From Campylobacter geochelonis (lineage in GTDB: Bacteria > Campylobacterota > Campylobacteria > Campylobacterales > Campylobacteraceae), in the NCBI RefSeq assembly GCF_013201685.1, contig NZ_CP053844.1:992001-1056000 (forward strand): a DNA stretch of 64,000 nucleotides, given 5' to 3'. The notes under the pieces were generated by a model. That model was given only the letters and a program-made list of their open reading frames with translations. It had not been told where the DNA came from and did no database searches. Positions 1 through 8,939 of this stretch are shown here, in pieces. Position 1 is the stretch's first letter. Every line of letters starts with the position of its first letter. Made by a program: the position numbers and the translations under genes.

Positions 1-38
1 AGGAAATTTTAAATATTTTAATGGATGGTGAAATATGA
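1..38 (+). CDS. 3' end of an upstream gene (partial)
   Basis: An open frame enters the window and ends at a TGA at 36-38, giving only about eleven C-terminal residues (ending in MDGEI). The stop overlaps the ATG of the next glycosyltransferase in an ATGA arrangement, as is usual in this genome. That suggests the tail of another gene of the same polysaccharide operon. Too little is present to name it, and a chance frame is possible. Confidence 0.35.
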   Translation, partial: EILNILMDGEI

Positions 39-1108
39 AACATATTAGTGTAATAGGAATAGCTGGACTACCGGCTAAATATGGAGGTTTTGAAACTTTG
101 GTTGAAAATTTAACAAAATATTTATCTTATAAACATAATATAACTGTTTTTTGTAGTAGTAAGATATATAGCGAAAAAATTAAAAAATATAATAATGTTA
201 ATCTTAAATATATAAGTTTAAAACCAAATGGAGTTCAGAGTATATTTTATGATATAATTTCTATTTTTTATTCATTAAAATTTGCTGACACTCTACTTAT
301 TCTTGGAGTATCTGGAGCTGTTATATTGCCTTTTATAAAAATTTTTTCTAGAAAAAAAATTATTGTTAATATCGATGGATTAGAGTGGAAAAGAGACAAA
401 TGGGGTGTTTTTTCTAAGTTATTTTTAAAATTTTCAGAAAAAATAGCAGTCAAATATTCGGATGTTGTTATAGCAGATAATAAAAGCATACAAGAATATG
501 TATTTAATGAATATAAAAAAAAATCTACTTTAATAGCTTATGGTGGAGATCATGCAAAAAAAGAAATAGTTACTGATTGCTTAAAGGATAGATATCAGTT
601 TTTAAATAAAAAATATGCTTTTAATGTTTGCAGAATAGAGCCTGAGAATAATATCGATATGATGTTGGAAGCATTTACTGAATATGGAAAAATGAATTTT
701 ATAATAATTGGCAATTGGGTAAATAGTGTCTATGGTAATAAGCTTCGAGAAAAATATTCAAATGTAAAAAATATATTTTTATTGGATCCTATATATGATC
801 AAAATGTATTAAATCAAATAAGGTCTAATTGTTATATTTACATTCATGGGCATAGTGCTGGTGGAACAAACCCTTCATTGGTTGAAGCTATGCATTTAGG
901 GTTGCCTATTTTTTCATATTCAGCAGAGTATAATAAAAATACAACTATGAATAAGGCTTTGTATTTTAGCAACAAAGAAGAATTAATAGATTTATTACTT
1001 ACCGTAAGTGATAAATATATTAAAAGCATTGCTATTAATATGAAGCTAATAGCCAATGATGAATATAATTGGGAACAAATTTCTACTAAATATTCAAATT
1101 TATTTTAA
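35..1108 (+). CDS. Glycosyltransferase with DUF1972 N-terminal domain (rhamnosyltransferase-like)
   Basis: This is a 357-residue GT4-type glycosyltransferase expected to act on the cytoplasmic face of the inner membrane in O-antigen or capsule assembly. The N-terminus (residues about 4-25, [14 protein letters not shown]) is the DUF1972 signature found in rhamnosyltransferase-like enzymes. The C-terminal Rossmann lobe shows the donor-binding region at about 270-290 ([18 protein letters not shown]), including the acidic residue of the family's E-x7-E region. It directly precedes the dTDP-rhamnose genes, so rhamnose is a reasonable but unproven donor. Length fits the family and the gene looks intact. 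Donor and acceptor cannot be read from the sequence. Confidence 0.85.
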   Translation: MKHISVIGIAGLPAKYGGFETLVENLTKYLSYKHNITVFCSSKIYSEKIKKYNNVNLKYISLKPNGVQSIFYDIISIFYSLKFADTLLILGVSGAVILPFIKIFSRKKIIVNIDGLEWKRDKWGVFSKLFLKFSEKIAVKYSDVVIADNKSIQEYVFNEYKKKSTLIAYGGDHAKKEIVTDCLKDRYQFLNKKYAFNVCRIEPENNIDMMLEAFTEYGKMNFIIIGNWVNSVYGNKLREKYSNVKNIFLLDPIYDQNVLNQIRSNCYIYIHGHSAGGTNPSLVEAMHLGLPIFSYSAEYNKNTTMNKALYFSNKEELIDLLLTVSDKYIKSIAINMKLIANDEYNWEQISTKYSNLF

Positions 1109-1124
1109 TTACAAGGATTTTATT

Positions 1125-2000
1125 ATGAAAGGTATAATTTTAGCAGGTGGAAGCGGAACTAGGCTTTATCCTATAACAAAAGGTGTTAGCAAACAACTTA
1201 TTCCTATATATGATAAGCCGATGATTTATTATCCGCTTTCTGTCTTGATGTTAGCAGGGATTAAAGAAATTTTGATTATATCAACACCGACTGATTTGCC
1301 TAGATTTATGGATTTACTGGGTGATGGTAGTGATTTGGGTATAAAATTTGAATATTGTGTTCAACCATCTCCAGATGGGTTAGCGCAAGCTTTTATATTA
1401 GGTGAGAAATTTTTAGCTGGTGATGATGCTTGTTTGATTTTGGGTGATAATATATTTTATGGACATGGTCTTACGCAGCTTTTAGCTCAAAGCGTTAAAA
1501 ATGTACAAAATGAGTCAAAAGCAACAGTTTTTGGATATTATGTTAGAGACCCAGAAAGATATGGAGTAGCAGAATTTAATCAAAATGGCGATGTTGTTAG
1601 CATAGAGGAAAAGCCAGCTGATCCAAAAAGTAATTATGCTGTTGTTGGGTTGTATTTTTACCCAAAAGATGTAGTTATAAAAGCAAAAGATGTAAAACCA
1701 AGTGCTAGAGGCGAGCTAGAAATCACAACACTTAATGAAATGTATCTTAAAGAACAAAGACTTAAAGTTGAGCTTATGGGTCGTGGATATGCTTGGCTTG
1801 ACACTGGTACTCATGAAAGTCTTCTTGAAGCAAGTCAGTTTATACAAACTATAGAAAATAGGCAGAGCTTAAAAGTAGCTTGTATTGAAGAGATGGCCTA
1901 TGAAATGGGTTATATAAGCAAAGAAAAACTTTTTGAACTAGCAGAATCGTTAAAGAAAAATCAATATGGACAATATATTATAAATAGATTAGAGAGATAA
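1125..2000 (+). CDS. rfbA: Glucose-1-phosphate thymidylyltransferase
   Basis: RmlA makes dTDP-glucose from glucose-1-phosphate and dTTP, the first step of dTDP-L-rhamnose synthesis in the cytoplasm. The nucleotidyltransferase signature GGSGTRLYP lies at residues about 8-16, followed by the usual [17 protein letters not shown] region, [10 protein letters not shown] and the C-terminal [10 protein letters not shown] motif. I start it at the ATG at 1125, where the protein becomes homologous to the family and an AAGGA motif lies upstream. The open frame extends further back but reads into the previous gene. The product is 291 residues, the normal length. It is first in an rmlA-C-D-B operon with very short gaps. 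Confidence 0.97.
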   Translation: MKGIILAGGSGTRLYPITKGVSKQLIPIYDKPMIYYPLSVLMLAGIKEILIISTPTDLPRFMDLLGDGSDLGIKFEYCVQPSPDGLAQAFILGEKFLAGDDACLILGDNIFYGHGLTQLLAQSVKNVQNESKATVFGYYVRDPERYGVAEFNQNGDVVSIEEKPADPKSNYAVVGLYFYPKDVVIKAKDVKPSARGELEITTLNEMYLKEQRLKVELMGRGYAWLDTGTHESLLEASQFIQTIENRQSLKVACIEEMAYEMGYISKEKLFELAESLKKNQYGQYIINRLER

Positions 2001-2007
2001 AAATAAT

Positions 2008-2583
2008 ATGAAATTTACAAGAACAAAAATTTCAGATGTAGTGGTAGTCGAACCAGTTGTTCATGGTGATGAAAGAGGATATTTTGTTGAAACTTTTAGA
2101 GAGGATAAACTTTTTAATTTTTTAGGTTACAAAATAAAATTTTGCCAAGACAACGAATCAAAAAGCTCAGTAGGTGTTCTTAGAGGACTTCATTATCAGC
2201 TTCATCCAGCTGCGCAAACAAAATTAGTTAGAGTTATCAAAGGCAGAGTGCTTGATGTAGCTGTTGATATAAGAAAAAATTCACCTACTTTTGGGCAGTA
2301 CATCGCAGTTGAGCTTTCTAGCGAAAATAAAAAGCAGCTTTTAATTCCGCGTGGCTTTGCCCATGGTTTTTTAGTGCTTGAGGATAATACTGTGTTTGCA
2401 TATAAAGTGGATAACTATTATAGTTTAGAAAATGATAGAGGAATTTCTTTTAGTGACAAAACCATAGGTATTGATTGGGGGATTGATTTTAATAAAATTA
2501 TTCTTTCAGATAAAGACTTAAAGCAGCCGCTTTTAAAAGATATGCAAGATTTGTTTGAATATGGAGTTGATTATTATGTATAA
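2008..2583 (+). CDS. rfbC: dTDP-4-dehydrorhamnose 3,5-epimerase
   Basis: RmlC epimerises dTDP-4-keto-6-deoxyglucose at C3 and C5. The 191-residue cupin protein shows the family motifs DERGYFVETFR (about 20-30), LRGLHYQ with the catalytic-region histidine (about 59-65) and PRGFAHGF (about 113-120). It lies 7 bases after rfbA and its 3' end overlaps the start of rfbD by 8 bases, so the genes are probably co-transcribed and translationally coupled. It looks complete and ordinary. Confidence 0.96.
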   Translation: MKFTRTKISDVVVVEPVVHGDERGYFVETFREDKLFNFLGYKIKFCQDNESKSSVGVLRGLHYQLHPAAQTKLVRVIKGRVLDVAVDIRKNSPTFGQYIAVELSSENKKQLLIPRGFAHGFLVLEDNTVFAYKVDNYYSLENDRGISFSDKTIGIDWGIDFNKIILSDKDLKQPLLKDMQDLFEYGVDYYV

Positions 2584-3448
2584 GTTTAATATCTTAGTAA
2601 CGGGCGCTAATGGACAAGTAGGAAATGAAATTCAAGAACTTTCTGCTTATTATGTTTATAAATTTTACTTTGCCAGCAAGGATGAATTAGATATCACTAA
2701 ACTTGATGATATAAAAAATTATATAAGAGATAAAAACATAAATGTTATTATAAATTGTGCTGCCTACACAGCGGTAGATAAAGCCGAAGAGGAAGTTGAG
2801 CTTGCTTTTGATATAAATAAAAATGGCGTTAAAAATTTAGCCATAATATCAAAAGAAAAAAATATTAAGCTTGTTCATATATCAACGGATTATGTCTTTG
2901 ATGGTAAAAATTTTAAGCCGTATTTAGAAGATGACAAAATATCTCCTAGGAATATTTATGGCAAAAGCAAATTAGATGGTGAAAATGAGATATTAGATAT
3001 AAATCCAAAAAGCTCTATTATTATAAGGACATCTTGGGTCTATGGGTATTACGGCAAAAATTTTATAAAAACAATGCTAAGACTTGGTAAAGAACGAAAT
3101 AACTTGGCTGTTGTCTTTGATCAAATAGGCACACCAACTTATGCTAAAGACTTGGCTAAGGTTATACTTGATATTATTCCTTTTATAAAAAATGAAAATG
3201 TGAATATTTATAATTATTCAAATGAAGGCGTGGTTTCATGGTATGATTTTGCAAAAGAGATTATACATATGACAAAGCTAGTTTGTGACATTTCCCCGGT
3301 AGAGACAAAAGAATATTTAACACCTGCTATAAGACCGCATTTCTCGGTATTAAATAAAGCAAAAATAAAAAAAGAGTTTGGGATAAAAATCCCATATTGG
3401 AAAGATTCATTGAGAGATTGCTTGGAAAGACTAGGAGAAAAAAGATAA
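2576..3448 (+). CDS. rfbD: dTDP-4-dehydrorhamnose reductase
   Basis: RmlD reduces dTDP-4-keto-L-rhamnose to dTDP-L-rhamnose using NAD(P)H. It is a short-chain dehydrogenase-like protein with the nucleotide-binding motif TGANGQVG near the N-terminus, NCAAYTAVDKAE, STDYVFDG and the catalytic YxxxK (YGKSK). The ATG at 2576 places the Rossmann motif at its usual distance from the N-terminus, and the upstream in-frame ATG at 2555 adds only an unrelated stub. The product is 290 residues. Its stop shares a base with the rfbB start (TAATG at 3446-3450). Confidence 0.95.
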   Translation: MYKFNILVTGANGQVGNEIQELSAYYVYKFYFASKDELDITKLDDIKNYIRDKNINVIINCAAYTAVDKAEEEVELAFDINKNGVKNLAIISKEKNIKLVHISTDYVFDGKNFKPYLEDDKISPRNIYGKSKLDGENEILDINPKSSIIIRTSWVYGYYGKNFIKTMLRLGKERNNLAVVFDQIGTPTYAKDLAKVILDIIPFIKNENVNIYNYSNEGVVSWYDFAKEIIHMTKLVCDISPVETKEYLTPAIRPHFSVLNKAKIKKEFGIKIPYWKDSLRDCLERLGEKR

Positions 3449-4488
3449 TGAAAACCATACTGGTTACAGGTTGTGCTGGGTTTATAGGAAGCAACTTTGT
3501 TCCGTATTTTTTAGAAAAATATAAAGATTATAAAATAATAAATTTAGACCTCTTAACTTACGCTGGAAATTTGGATAACTTAAAAGAAGTTAAAAGCGAT
3601 GAAAGATATAAATTTCTAAAAGGTGATATTTGCAACAGAAGTTTTGTAGAAAGCATCTTTCAAATTTATGACATACAAGGCGTGATACATTTCGCAGCAG
3701 AATCTCATGTAGATAATTCTATAAAAAACCCAGATGTATTTGTCAAAACAAATGTCAATGGAACTTTTACGCTTTTGGATGTGGCGTATAAATTTTGGAT
3801 GCAAAAGCCATTTACTTATAAAGATGAATTTAAAAATGCAAGGTTTCATCATATATCTACAGATGAAGTTTATGGAACTTTGGGTGAGAGTGGGCTTTTT
3901 ACTGAAACAACACCTTACGCGCCAAATTCGCCATATTCTGCAAGTAAGGCTAGCTCTGATATGATAGTAAGAAGTTACCATCATACTTATGGTTTAAACA
4001 CTGTGATAACAAATTGTTCTAACAACTACGGACCAAAACAACATGATGAAAAACTCATCCCAACCATCATCAGAAATGCATTGCAAGGTAAGCCCATACC
4101 TATATATGGAGATGGTAAAAACATCCGTGATTGGCTTTATGTGCTAGATCACTGTAAGGGCATAGATTTAGTCTACCATAATGGTAAAAATGGTGAAGTT
4201 TATAACATAGGTGGCAGAAACGAAAGAACAAATTTACAAATAGTTAATGCAATTTGCCAAATTTTAGATGAGAAATTTCCGACTTCTAAAAATGGCTTAA
4301 ACATAAAAAGTTATAAAGAGCTTTTAAGCTTTGTTGAAGACAGAGCAGGACATGATAAAAGATATGCTATTGATGCAACAAAAATCGAAAACGAACTTGG
4401 CTGGAAAGCTGATGAAAACTTTGATAGCGGGATAATTAAGACAGTTGAATGGTATCTGGAAAAATATGGAGCAAAATATGTTTTTTAA
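3448..4488 (+). CDS. rfbB: dTDP-glucose 4,6-dehydratase
   Basis: RmlB converts dTDP-glucose to dTDP-4-keto-6-deoxyglucose, the second step of the rhamnose pathway. The 346-residue extended SDR protein shows GCAGFIGSNF (NAD binding), the HFAAESHVD motif, STDEVYG with catalytic Asp/Glu, and YSASKAS with the catalytic Tyr and Lys. I chose the ATG at 3448, which overlaps the rfbD stop. The open frame starts 51 bases earlier inside rfbD, but that extension is not family-like. The four rml genes are complete here, so the window encodes the whole path from glucose-1-phosphate to dTDP-L-rhamnose. Confidence 0.96.
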   Translation: MKTILVTGCAGFIGSNFVPYFLEKYKDYKIINLDLLTYAGNLDNLKEVKSDERYKFLKGDICNRSFVESIFQIYDIQGVIHFAAESHVDNSIKNPDVFVKTNVNGTFTLLDVAYKFWMQKPFTYKDEFKNARFHHISTDEVYGTLGESGLFTETTPYAPNSPYSASKASSDMIVRSYHHTYGLNTVITNCSNNYGPKQHDEKLIPTIIRNALQGKPIPIYGDGKNIRDWLYVLDHCKGIDLVYHNGKNGEVYNIGGRNERTNLQIVNAICQILDEKFPTSKNGLNIKSYKELLSFVEDRAGHDKRYAIDATKIENELGWKADENFDSGIIKTVEWYLEKYGAKYVF

Positions 4489-5059
4489 AATATTTTGGAT
4501 TTTAAGGGGTATTATTTATAGGCCGTTTTTTGGTAAATTTAAACTTCCTTCATATATAGGAAAACCTGTTTTTATAGGAAATTTTAAGAGAATTTTTATA
4601 GGAAAAAGAGTTAGAATTTTTCCTGGAGCTAGGATAGAAGTAATCGGCGATAACGCTTCTATAACGTTTGAAGAAAATATCTCGGTTGGTCAAAATTTGC
4701 ATATTACTTCTGGAGCTAATTTAATAATTGGTAAAAATACAACTATAGCAGAAGGAGTAATGATTACAGATATTGATCATGATTATAAAGATATTAATAG
4801 ACATATATTGGAGCAAAAATATATTTTAAAAGAGACAAAAATAGGTGAAAATTGTTTCATAGGATATGGCACTGTCATTCAAGCTGGGACAATTTTAGGC
4901 AGGCAATGTATAGTAGGAGCAAACGCTGTTGTGAGAGGACATTTTCCAGATTACTCTGTTATAGTTGGAATTCCAGCCAGAATCATAAAAAGATATGATG
5001 AAGAAAGTAAAATTTGGAGAAAAACAGATAAAAAAGGGAAATTTATAGATGAAAGATGA
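4478..5059 (+). CDS. Left-handed beta-helix acyltransferase (WbbJ/Maa-like)
   Basis: This 193-residue protein has hexapeptide repeats through most of its length (for example ISVGQNLHITSGANLIIG and IGENCFIGYGTVIQAG) and the DIDHDY segment that carries the catalytic histidine in sugar O-acetyltransferases. It probably acetylates a sugar of the surface polysaccharide from acetyl-CoA. The start is uncertain: ATG at 4466 or 4478. I prefer 4478 because a GGAG lies six bases upstream. It overlaps the end of rfbB by 11 bases, so it is part of the same operon. Its substrate is not deducible. Confidence 0.85.
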   Translation: MFFKIFWILRGIIYRPFFGKFKLPSYIGKPVFIGNFKRIFIGKRVRIFPGARIEVIGDNASITFEENISVGQNLHITSGANLIIGKNTTIAEGVMITDIDHDYKDINRHILEQKYILKETKIGENCFIGYGTVIQAGTILGRQCIVGANAVVRGHFPDYSVIVGIPARIIKRYDEESKIWRKTDKKGKFIDER

Positions 5060-6049
5060 TGGTAAATTTGCAGATAAATCTATACTTTTTTATCTCCAAA
5101 GTTTTTTGGTTATGAAGTTGAGATAAAGAATGAGCTTGAGCAACTTTTTAAAAATGTTTATTTGTATGATGAAAGACCAAAAAATGACTTTTTTACTAAA
5201 GTTTTTATACGACTTGGCATCAAAGTTTTTATTAAAAATAAAATTAATATTTATTATAACAATATCCTAGAAAATTCGCTAAAACTAGACTATGTTTTTA
5301 TTATAAGTCCAGAGTCTATAACGGTTGAAATCATAAATAAATTTAAAGATAAAAATCCAAATTTAAAAATAATTATTTATATGTGGGACTCTATAAAAAA
5401 TAAAAAAAATGCCTTACCACTTATAAATTTAGCTGATAAATCCTTTACTTTTGATGATGGGGACTTGCTAATTAGAGAAGATATTGAATTTTTACCACTT
5501 TTTTATACAAAAAATTATTCTGATATTTTTGAAAATACTAAGTTTAAATATGATATATCTTTTATAGGGACTATTCATAGTGACAGATATGAAATAGCTA
5601 AAAAAATAGAAAAAGAAGCTAATAAAGCGGGACTTAAGACGCTGTTTTTCTTTTATTCGCCTAGTAAAATTCTTTTTTTTATACAAAAAATTCTTTATTC
5701 TAAATTTAGAAAAATTCCGTATAGAGATGTATCGTTTAAATCTATGTTAAGTTCAGAAATTATAAATATTTTCTATAATTCAAAAGTGATTTTAGATATA
5801 AATCATCCAAAGTAAAATGCCTTAACCATGAGAACTTTTGAGGCTTTTGGTGCTAAAAGAAAGCTAATAACAACTAATAAAAATATTATAAAATACGACT
5901 TTTATAATAGTAATAATATAAATTTACTAAATCGTATTAATATAGCATTAGATAAGGATTTTATAGATAAAAATTATATAGAGTTAACAAAAGAAATTTA
6001 TGAAAAATATAGTATAAAGTCATGGATTTATACTATATTTGATTTATAA
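5049..6049 (+). pseudogene. Glycosyltransferase pseudogene (frameshift plus nonsense codon)
   Basis: Three pieces add up to one glycosyltransferase of about 330 residues of the CgeB-like or GT1_2 type. The frame opening at ATG 5049 reads to residue 14 (ending SILF) and then must shift at the six-T tract 5086-5091 to continue as LSPKFFGYEVEIKNELE. The second frame runs to a TAA at 5813-5815 (HPK stop NALTMRTFEAFG) and continues in the same frame to 6049. The codon after HPK is most simply a CAA to TAA change. Two independent lesions make a functional product unlikely. Translation of the fragment 5162-5815 alone would lack both the start and the C-terminal helix region. Confidence 0.8.
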
Positions 6050-6690
6050 ATGCTTTTATAAACTATGAGTGCATTTTATTAATCCGCAGTGATTTTGCTC
6101 AAATATTGTCAAATTATGATTCATACAAATGATAGACGTAGCAAGTATAATATTTGTGCTATCTATACTAAAAGCTTATTAACTTATAAAATAATTTTTT
6201 ATAATATTAAAGTTGTTAAAATTATTAAATGAAAATAAAAAAGATACTAAATTTACATAATTTGATATAAACAAAGTAAATGGCATTCTAGTTAAGATGG
6301 TATTAAATAGTTAGAATATCGTAAAAATTTATTTTAGAGTTGAAATCTTTTTTATTAAATTTCAATGGAATTTGTTTTGCAAAAATTTAGTGTTACACTA
6401 TGCTAAATTTTGCTATTACACAAGTATTAAATTCAAAAACAACAAAAGCTATAATGATTATAAACAAAACCAATTAATAAAACAACCAATGCATTAAAAC
6501 AATAATTTTATTTAAATTCAAGCCTAATTTTTGCACATAAATAATTAAGTTTTTGCTATTTTATATAAATAAAATAATAATTTAAAGTTAATTTTATATA
6601 AATTTAAATTTTTAAAATAAAAGATTTGTTTAATATTTTTTAAAGAAATTCTTTATTACAATAGTGGTTATCAAAATTCTATACAAAAGG
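6050..6690. other. Gene-free interval upstream of cdtA
   Basis: About 640 bases of very AT-rich DNA with stops in all frames and no recognisable coding remnant or RNA gene. It separates the decayed end of the polysaccharide operon from the toxin operon and must hold the cdtA promoter. I could not single out a convincing promoter by eye because TATAAT-like strings are frequent here. Confidence 0.6.
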
Positions 6691-6696
6691 CTGATG

Positions 6697-7497
6697 ATGA
6701 AACACACGATATATCTAATCTTCTTTTCGATATGTTTGTTTATTTCTGGTTGTTCTAGTAAGCCCCAGCAGATAAACTATCTTGCAAAATATGGCGGAGA
6801 TATTAACGATCAAGACCCATTAAAGCTTGGCTCAAACCCAACAGAGCCTACAAAACAAAAAATCCCAGCACTAGTTTTGGGCGAAAGTAAATTTTTTAAA
6901 AACAACTTGCCAACTTCTAGTGGAACGTTTCAAAGCGACCCAGTTCACGGACCAAACAAGCGAGATCCTGATAACCCATTCGATGATACAAAGGTTTTTT
7001 ATAACACACCTCAAATCTCAGAATTTGTCTCCATCGTAGCTCACAACGACGCTCTTATGACTCTTTGGGCTTTGGATTATGGTAATTGGGTTTGGGCGTA
7101 TCCTGCAATCGACAGCATAAGTTTTGGGGATGCAAGAATTTGGAAAATCATAATATATCCCAAAAATTTCGTTCAAATTCAAAACAAAATGACCGGCACT
7201 TGCTTGAGCTCTTATTTAAATGGAGTAGTTCATTATCCGTGCGATAATACAAATCAATCTCAATTTTGGCAGCTAAATCAGTTTGCAAACGGTGCAGTGC
7301 AACTTAGAAATTTTGCAACCGATACTTGTTTGGCTAGTGATCCCACAAAAGGACAAAGTTACTATGCTATAAATTCCGTTAGCTGCATAAATGAAGGCGA
7401 AAAAGCCCTATCTCAGCAGTGGATTATCTCGCCACCTTTTGTGCAAACTCCACCTATAAATTTAGCGCAACTTAACTCAGGTAAAAAGGAGTTTTAG
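6697..7497 (+). CDS. cdtA: Cytolethal distending toxin subunit A (lipoprotein)
   Basis: CdtA is one of the two binding subunits of the AB2 toxin CDT. It is anchored in the outer membrane as a lipoprotein and helps deliver CdtB to host cells. Residues 1-19 form a lipoprotein signal peptide with lipobox ISGC and Cys19 as the lipidated residue. Residues about 158-247 form a ricin-B lectin-like domain (TCLSSY, SQFWQL, LRNFATDTCLAS, QQWIIS). Tandem ATGs at 6694 and 6697 are possible; I use 6697 because AAAAGG ends six bases upstream. The product is 266 residues. Its stop directly abuts the cdtB start, so the operon is tightly coupled. Confidence 0.93.
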   Translation: MKHTIYLIFFSICLFISGCSSKPQQINYLAKYGGDINDQDPLKLGSNPTEPTKQKIPALVLGESKFFKNNLPTSSGTFQSDPVHGPNKRDPDNPFDDTKVFYNTPQISEFVSIVAHNDALMTLWALDYGNWVWAYPAIDSISFGDARIWKIIIYPKNFVQIQNKMTGTCLSSYLNGVVHYPCDNTNQSQFWQLNQFANGAVQLRNFATDTCLASDPTKGQSYYAINSVSCINEGEKALSQQWIISPPFVQTPPINLAQLNSGKKEF

Positions 7498-8301
7498 ATG
7501 AAAAAAGTTTTGATTATTTTATTTGTTGGCTTTAATCTTTTGTTTGCAAATATCGAGGATTACAGCATTGCTACGTGGAACATGCAAGGCTCATCGGCCT
7601 CTACAGAAAGCAAATGGAATGTAAATATCAGGCAGCTAATTTCTGGTAACGGTTCGGCTGATATTTTGCTAGTTCAAGAAGCAGGAAGCTTGCCCATAAG
7701 CGCGCAATACACAGGAACTATCGTCCAGCCGGTTGGAGTTGGAATTCCTATAGATGAGTTTGCATGGAATTTAGGCACAGCTTCAAGACCAAATTTAGTA
7801 TATATTTACTATTCTAGAGTCGATGTGGGCGCAAACAGAGTTAATTTAGCGATAGTTTCAAGAAGAAGAGCTGATGAAGTTATCGTTTTGCCTCCGCCAA
7901 CTGTTGCTTCAAGACCCATTATAGGAATTCGTTTGGGAAATGACGCCTTTTTTAGCACTCATGCCCTTGCAAATGGCGGCACAGACGCACCTGCAATAGT
8001 TGAAAACGTTTATAGGTATTTTACAAATAGATCAAATATCAACTGGTTTATCGGTGGAGACTTTAACAGAAGCCCAGACTCCCTTTCAAGAGCGCTAGAA
8101 CCTGCTGTAAGGGCTAGAGTTAATGTGATTTTTCCAAGTGGAGCTACGCAAAATAGTGGTGGAACGCTTGATTATGGCGTGGCTGGAAATTCATCTCAAG
8201 GTAGTTTTGTAAGTCCTGCGATTGCTGCTATATTAATGCTTGCAAATATGCGCTCACAAATCACATCAGACCACGTGCCTGTAAATTTTAGAAGATTTTA
8301 A
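7498..8301 (+). CDS. cdtB: Cytolethal distending toxin subunit B (DNase I-like nuclease)
   Basis: CdtB is the active subunit, a member of the DNase I/inositol-phosphatase fold that damages host DNA and causes G2 arrest. The 267-residue protein has a signal peptide (about residues 1-18). It keeps the family's catalytic landmarks: ATWNMQG, the metal-binding Glu in VQEAG, His155 in STHAL, Asp188 and Asn190 in GGDFNR, and His259 in the SDHVP motif. All essential residues are therefore present and the enzyme is expected to be active. It follows cdtA without a gap, with the AAAAAGGAG ribosome site inside the cdtA end. Confidence 0.97.
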   Translation: MKKVLIILFVGFNLLFANIEDYSIATWNMQGSSASTESKWNVNIRQLISGNGSADILLVQEAGSLPISAQYTGTIVQPVGVGIPIDEFAWNLGTASRPNLVYIYYSRVDVGANRVNLAIVSRRRADEVIVLPPPTVASRPIIGIRLGNDAFFSTHALANGGTDAPAIVENVYRYFTNRSNINWFIGGDFNRSPDSLSRALEPAVRARVNVIFPSGATQNSGGTLDYGVAGNSSQGSFVSPAIAAILMLANMRSQITSDHVPVNFRRF

Positions 8302-8311
8302 GGAGTTTGAG

Positions 8312-8842
8312 ATGAAAATTTTTATAAAGTTATTGTTGTTGGTTTTGCTATCTATCCCTAGTTTTTCTGATGAAAATGTCATGCCACTAGTTTCTATAAG
8401 AAGCCTTAAATCAGGCATTTTAATAGCATATGAAGATAACGCAAAGAATTTAATCGATAGAAATTGGCGAGTAAAAGATATAGTACTACCTTATGAGATA
8501 GGGAAAAATTATCCATTTGGCGCCGTTCAGTTTGTGCATCCAAGTATGAGTAATCTTTGTTTGGCATTAGATGGCGCTAAACTAACTACTATGGAGTGCA
8601 GCCTTATAAATGTTGGAGATTTTAGGACTGCTTTTTCGCTCTTGCCAACTGCTACTTCAGCAGTGCAGATTAAAGCGATTAACGACTTGAACGAATGCTT
8701 AAGTATGGGGAATTCAAGAACTGGAACGTCGTTTTCAAGGATGGGTTTAAGAAGTTGTGAAACAGATGAAAAATCAGACATTATTTTAGAAAATTTATTT
8801 GTTTTATCAGTGCCTATTTTAGACTCAAAACTAGTAAAATAA
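8312..8842 (+). CDS. cdtC: Cytolethal distending toxin subunit C
   Basis: CdtC is the second lectin-like binding subunit of CDT. The 176-residue product has a cleavable signal peptide (about residues 1-19) and one ricin-B-like domain, with SNLCLALDG, TTMECSL and the NECLSMG and LRSCETD segments typical of the QxW-type trefoil, though the repeats are degenerate. A good AAGGAG lies just before the ATG and only ten bases separate it from cdtB. Together with cdtA and cdtB it makes an apparently complete toxin operon. Confidence 0.92.
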   Translation: MKIFIKLLLLVLLSIPSFSDENVMPLVSIRSLKSGILIAYEDNAKNLIDRNWRVKDIVLPYEIGKNYPFGAVQFVHPSMSNLCLALDGAKLTTMECSLINVGDFRTAFSLLPTATSAVQIKAINDLNECLSMGNSRTGTSFSRMGLRSCETDEKSDIILENLFVLSVPILDSKLVK

Positions 8843-8915
8843 TATTAAGTTATTAAATAAAACTTACTAAATTTATAAAATATATAAATCATAAAAAGTT
8901 TAAATTGATACAAAA

Positions 8916-8939
8916 ATGTAGCTAAAATCTTAGCTACAT
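8916..8939 (-). terminator. Hairpin overlapping the stop of the sugar transferase gene
   Basis: A perfect 10-bp inverted repeat (ATGTAGCTAA at 8916-8925 and TTAGCTACAT at 8930-8939) has a 4-base loop. Read on the minus strand it is followed by TTTTTG, a terminator-like arrangement. Its upstream arm includes the TAG stop codon of the minus-strand gene. It lies between the convergent cdtC and sugar transferase genes. Confidence 0.6.
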
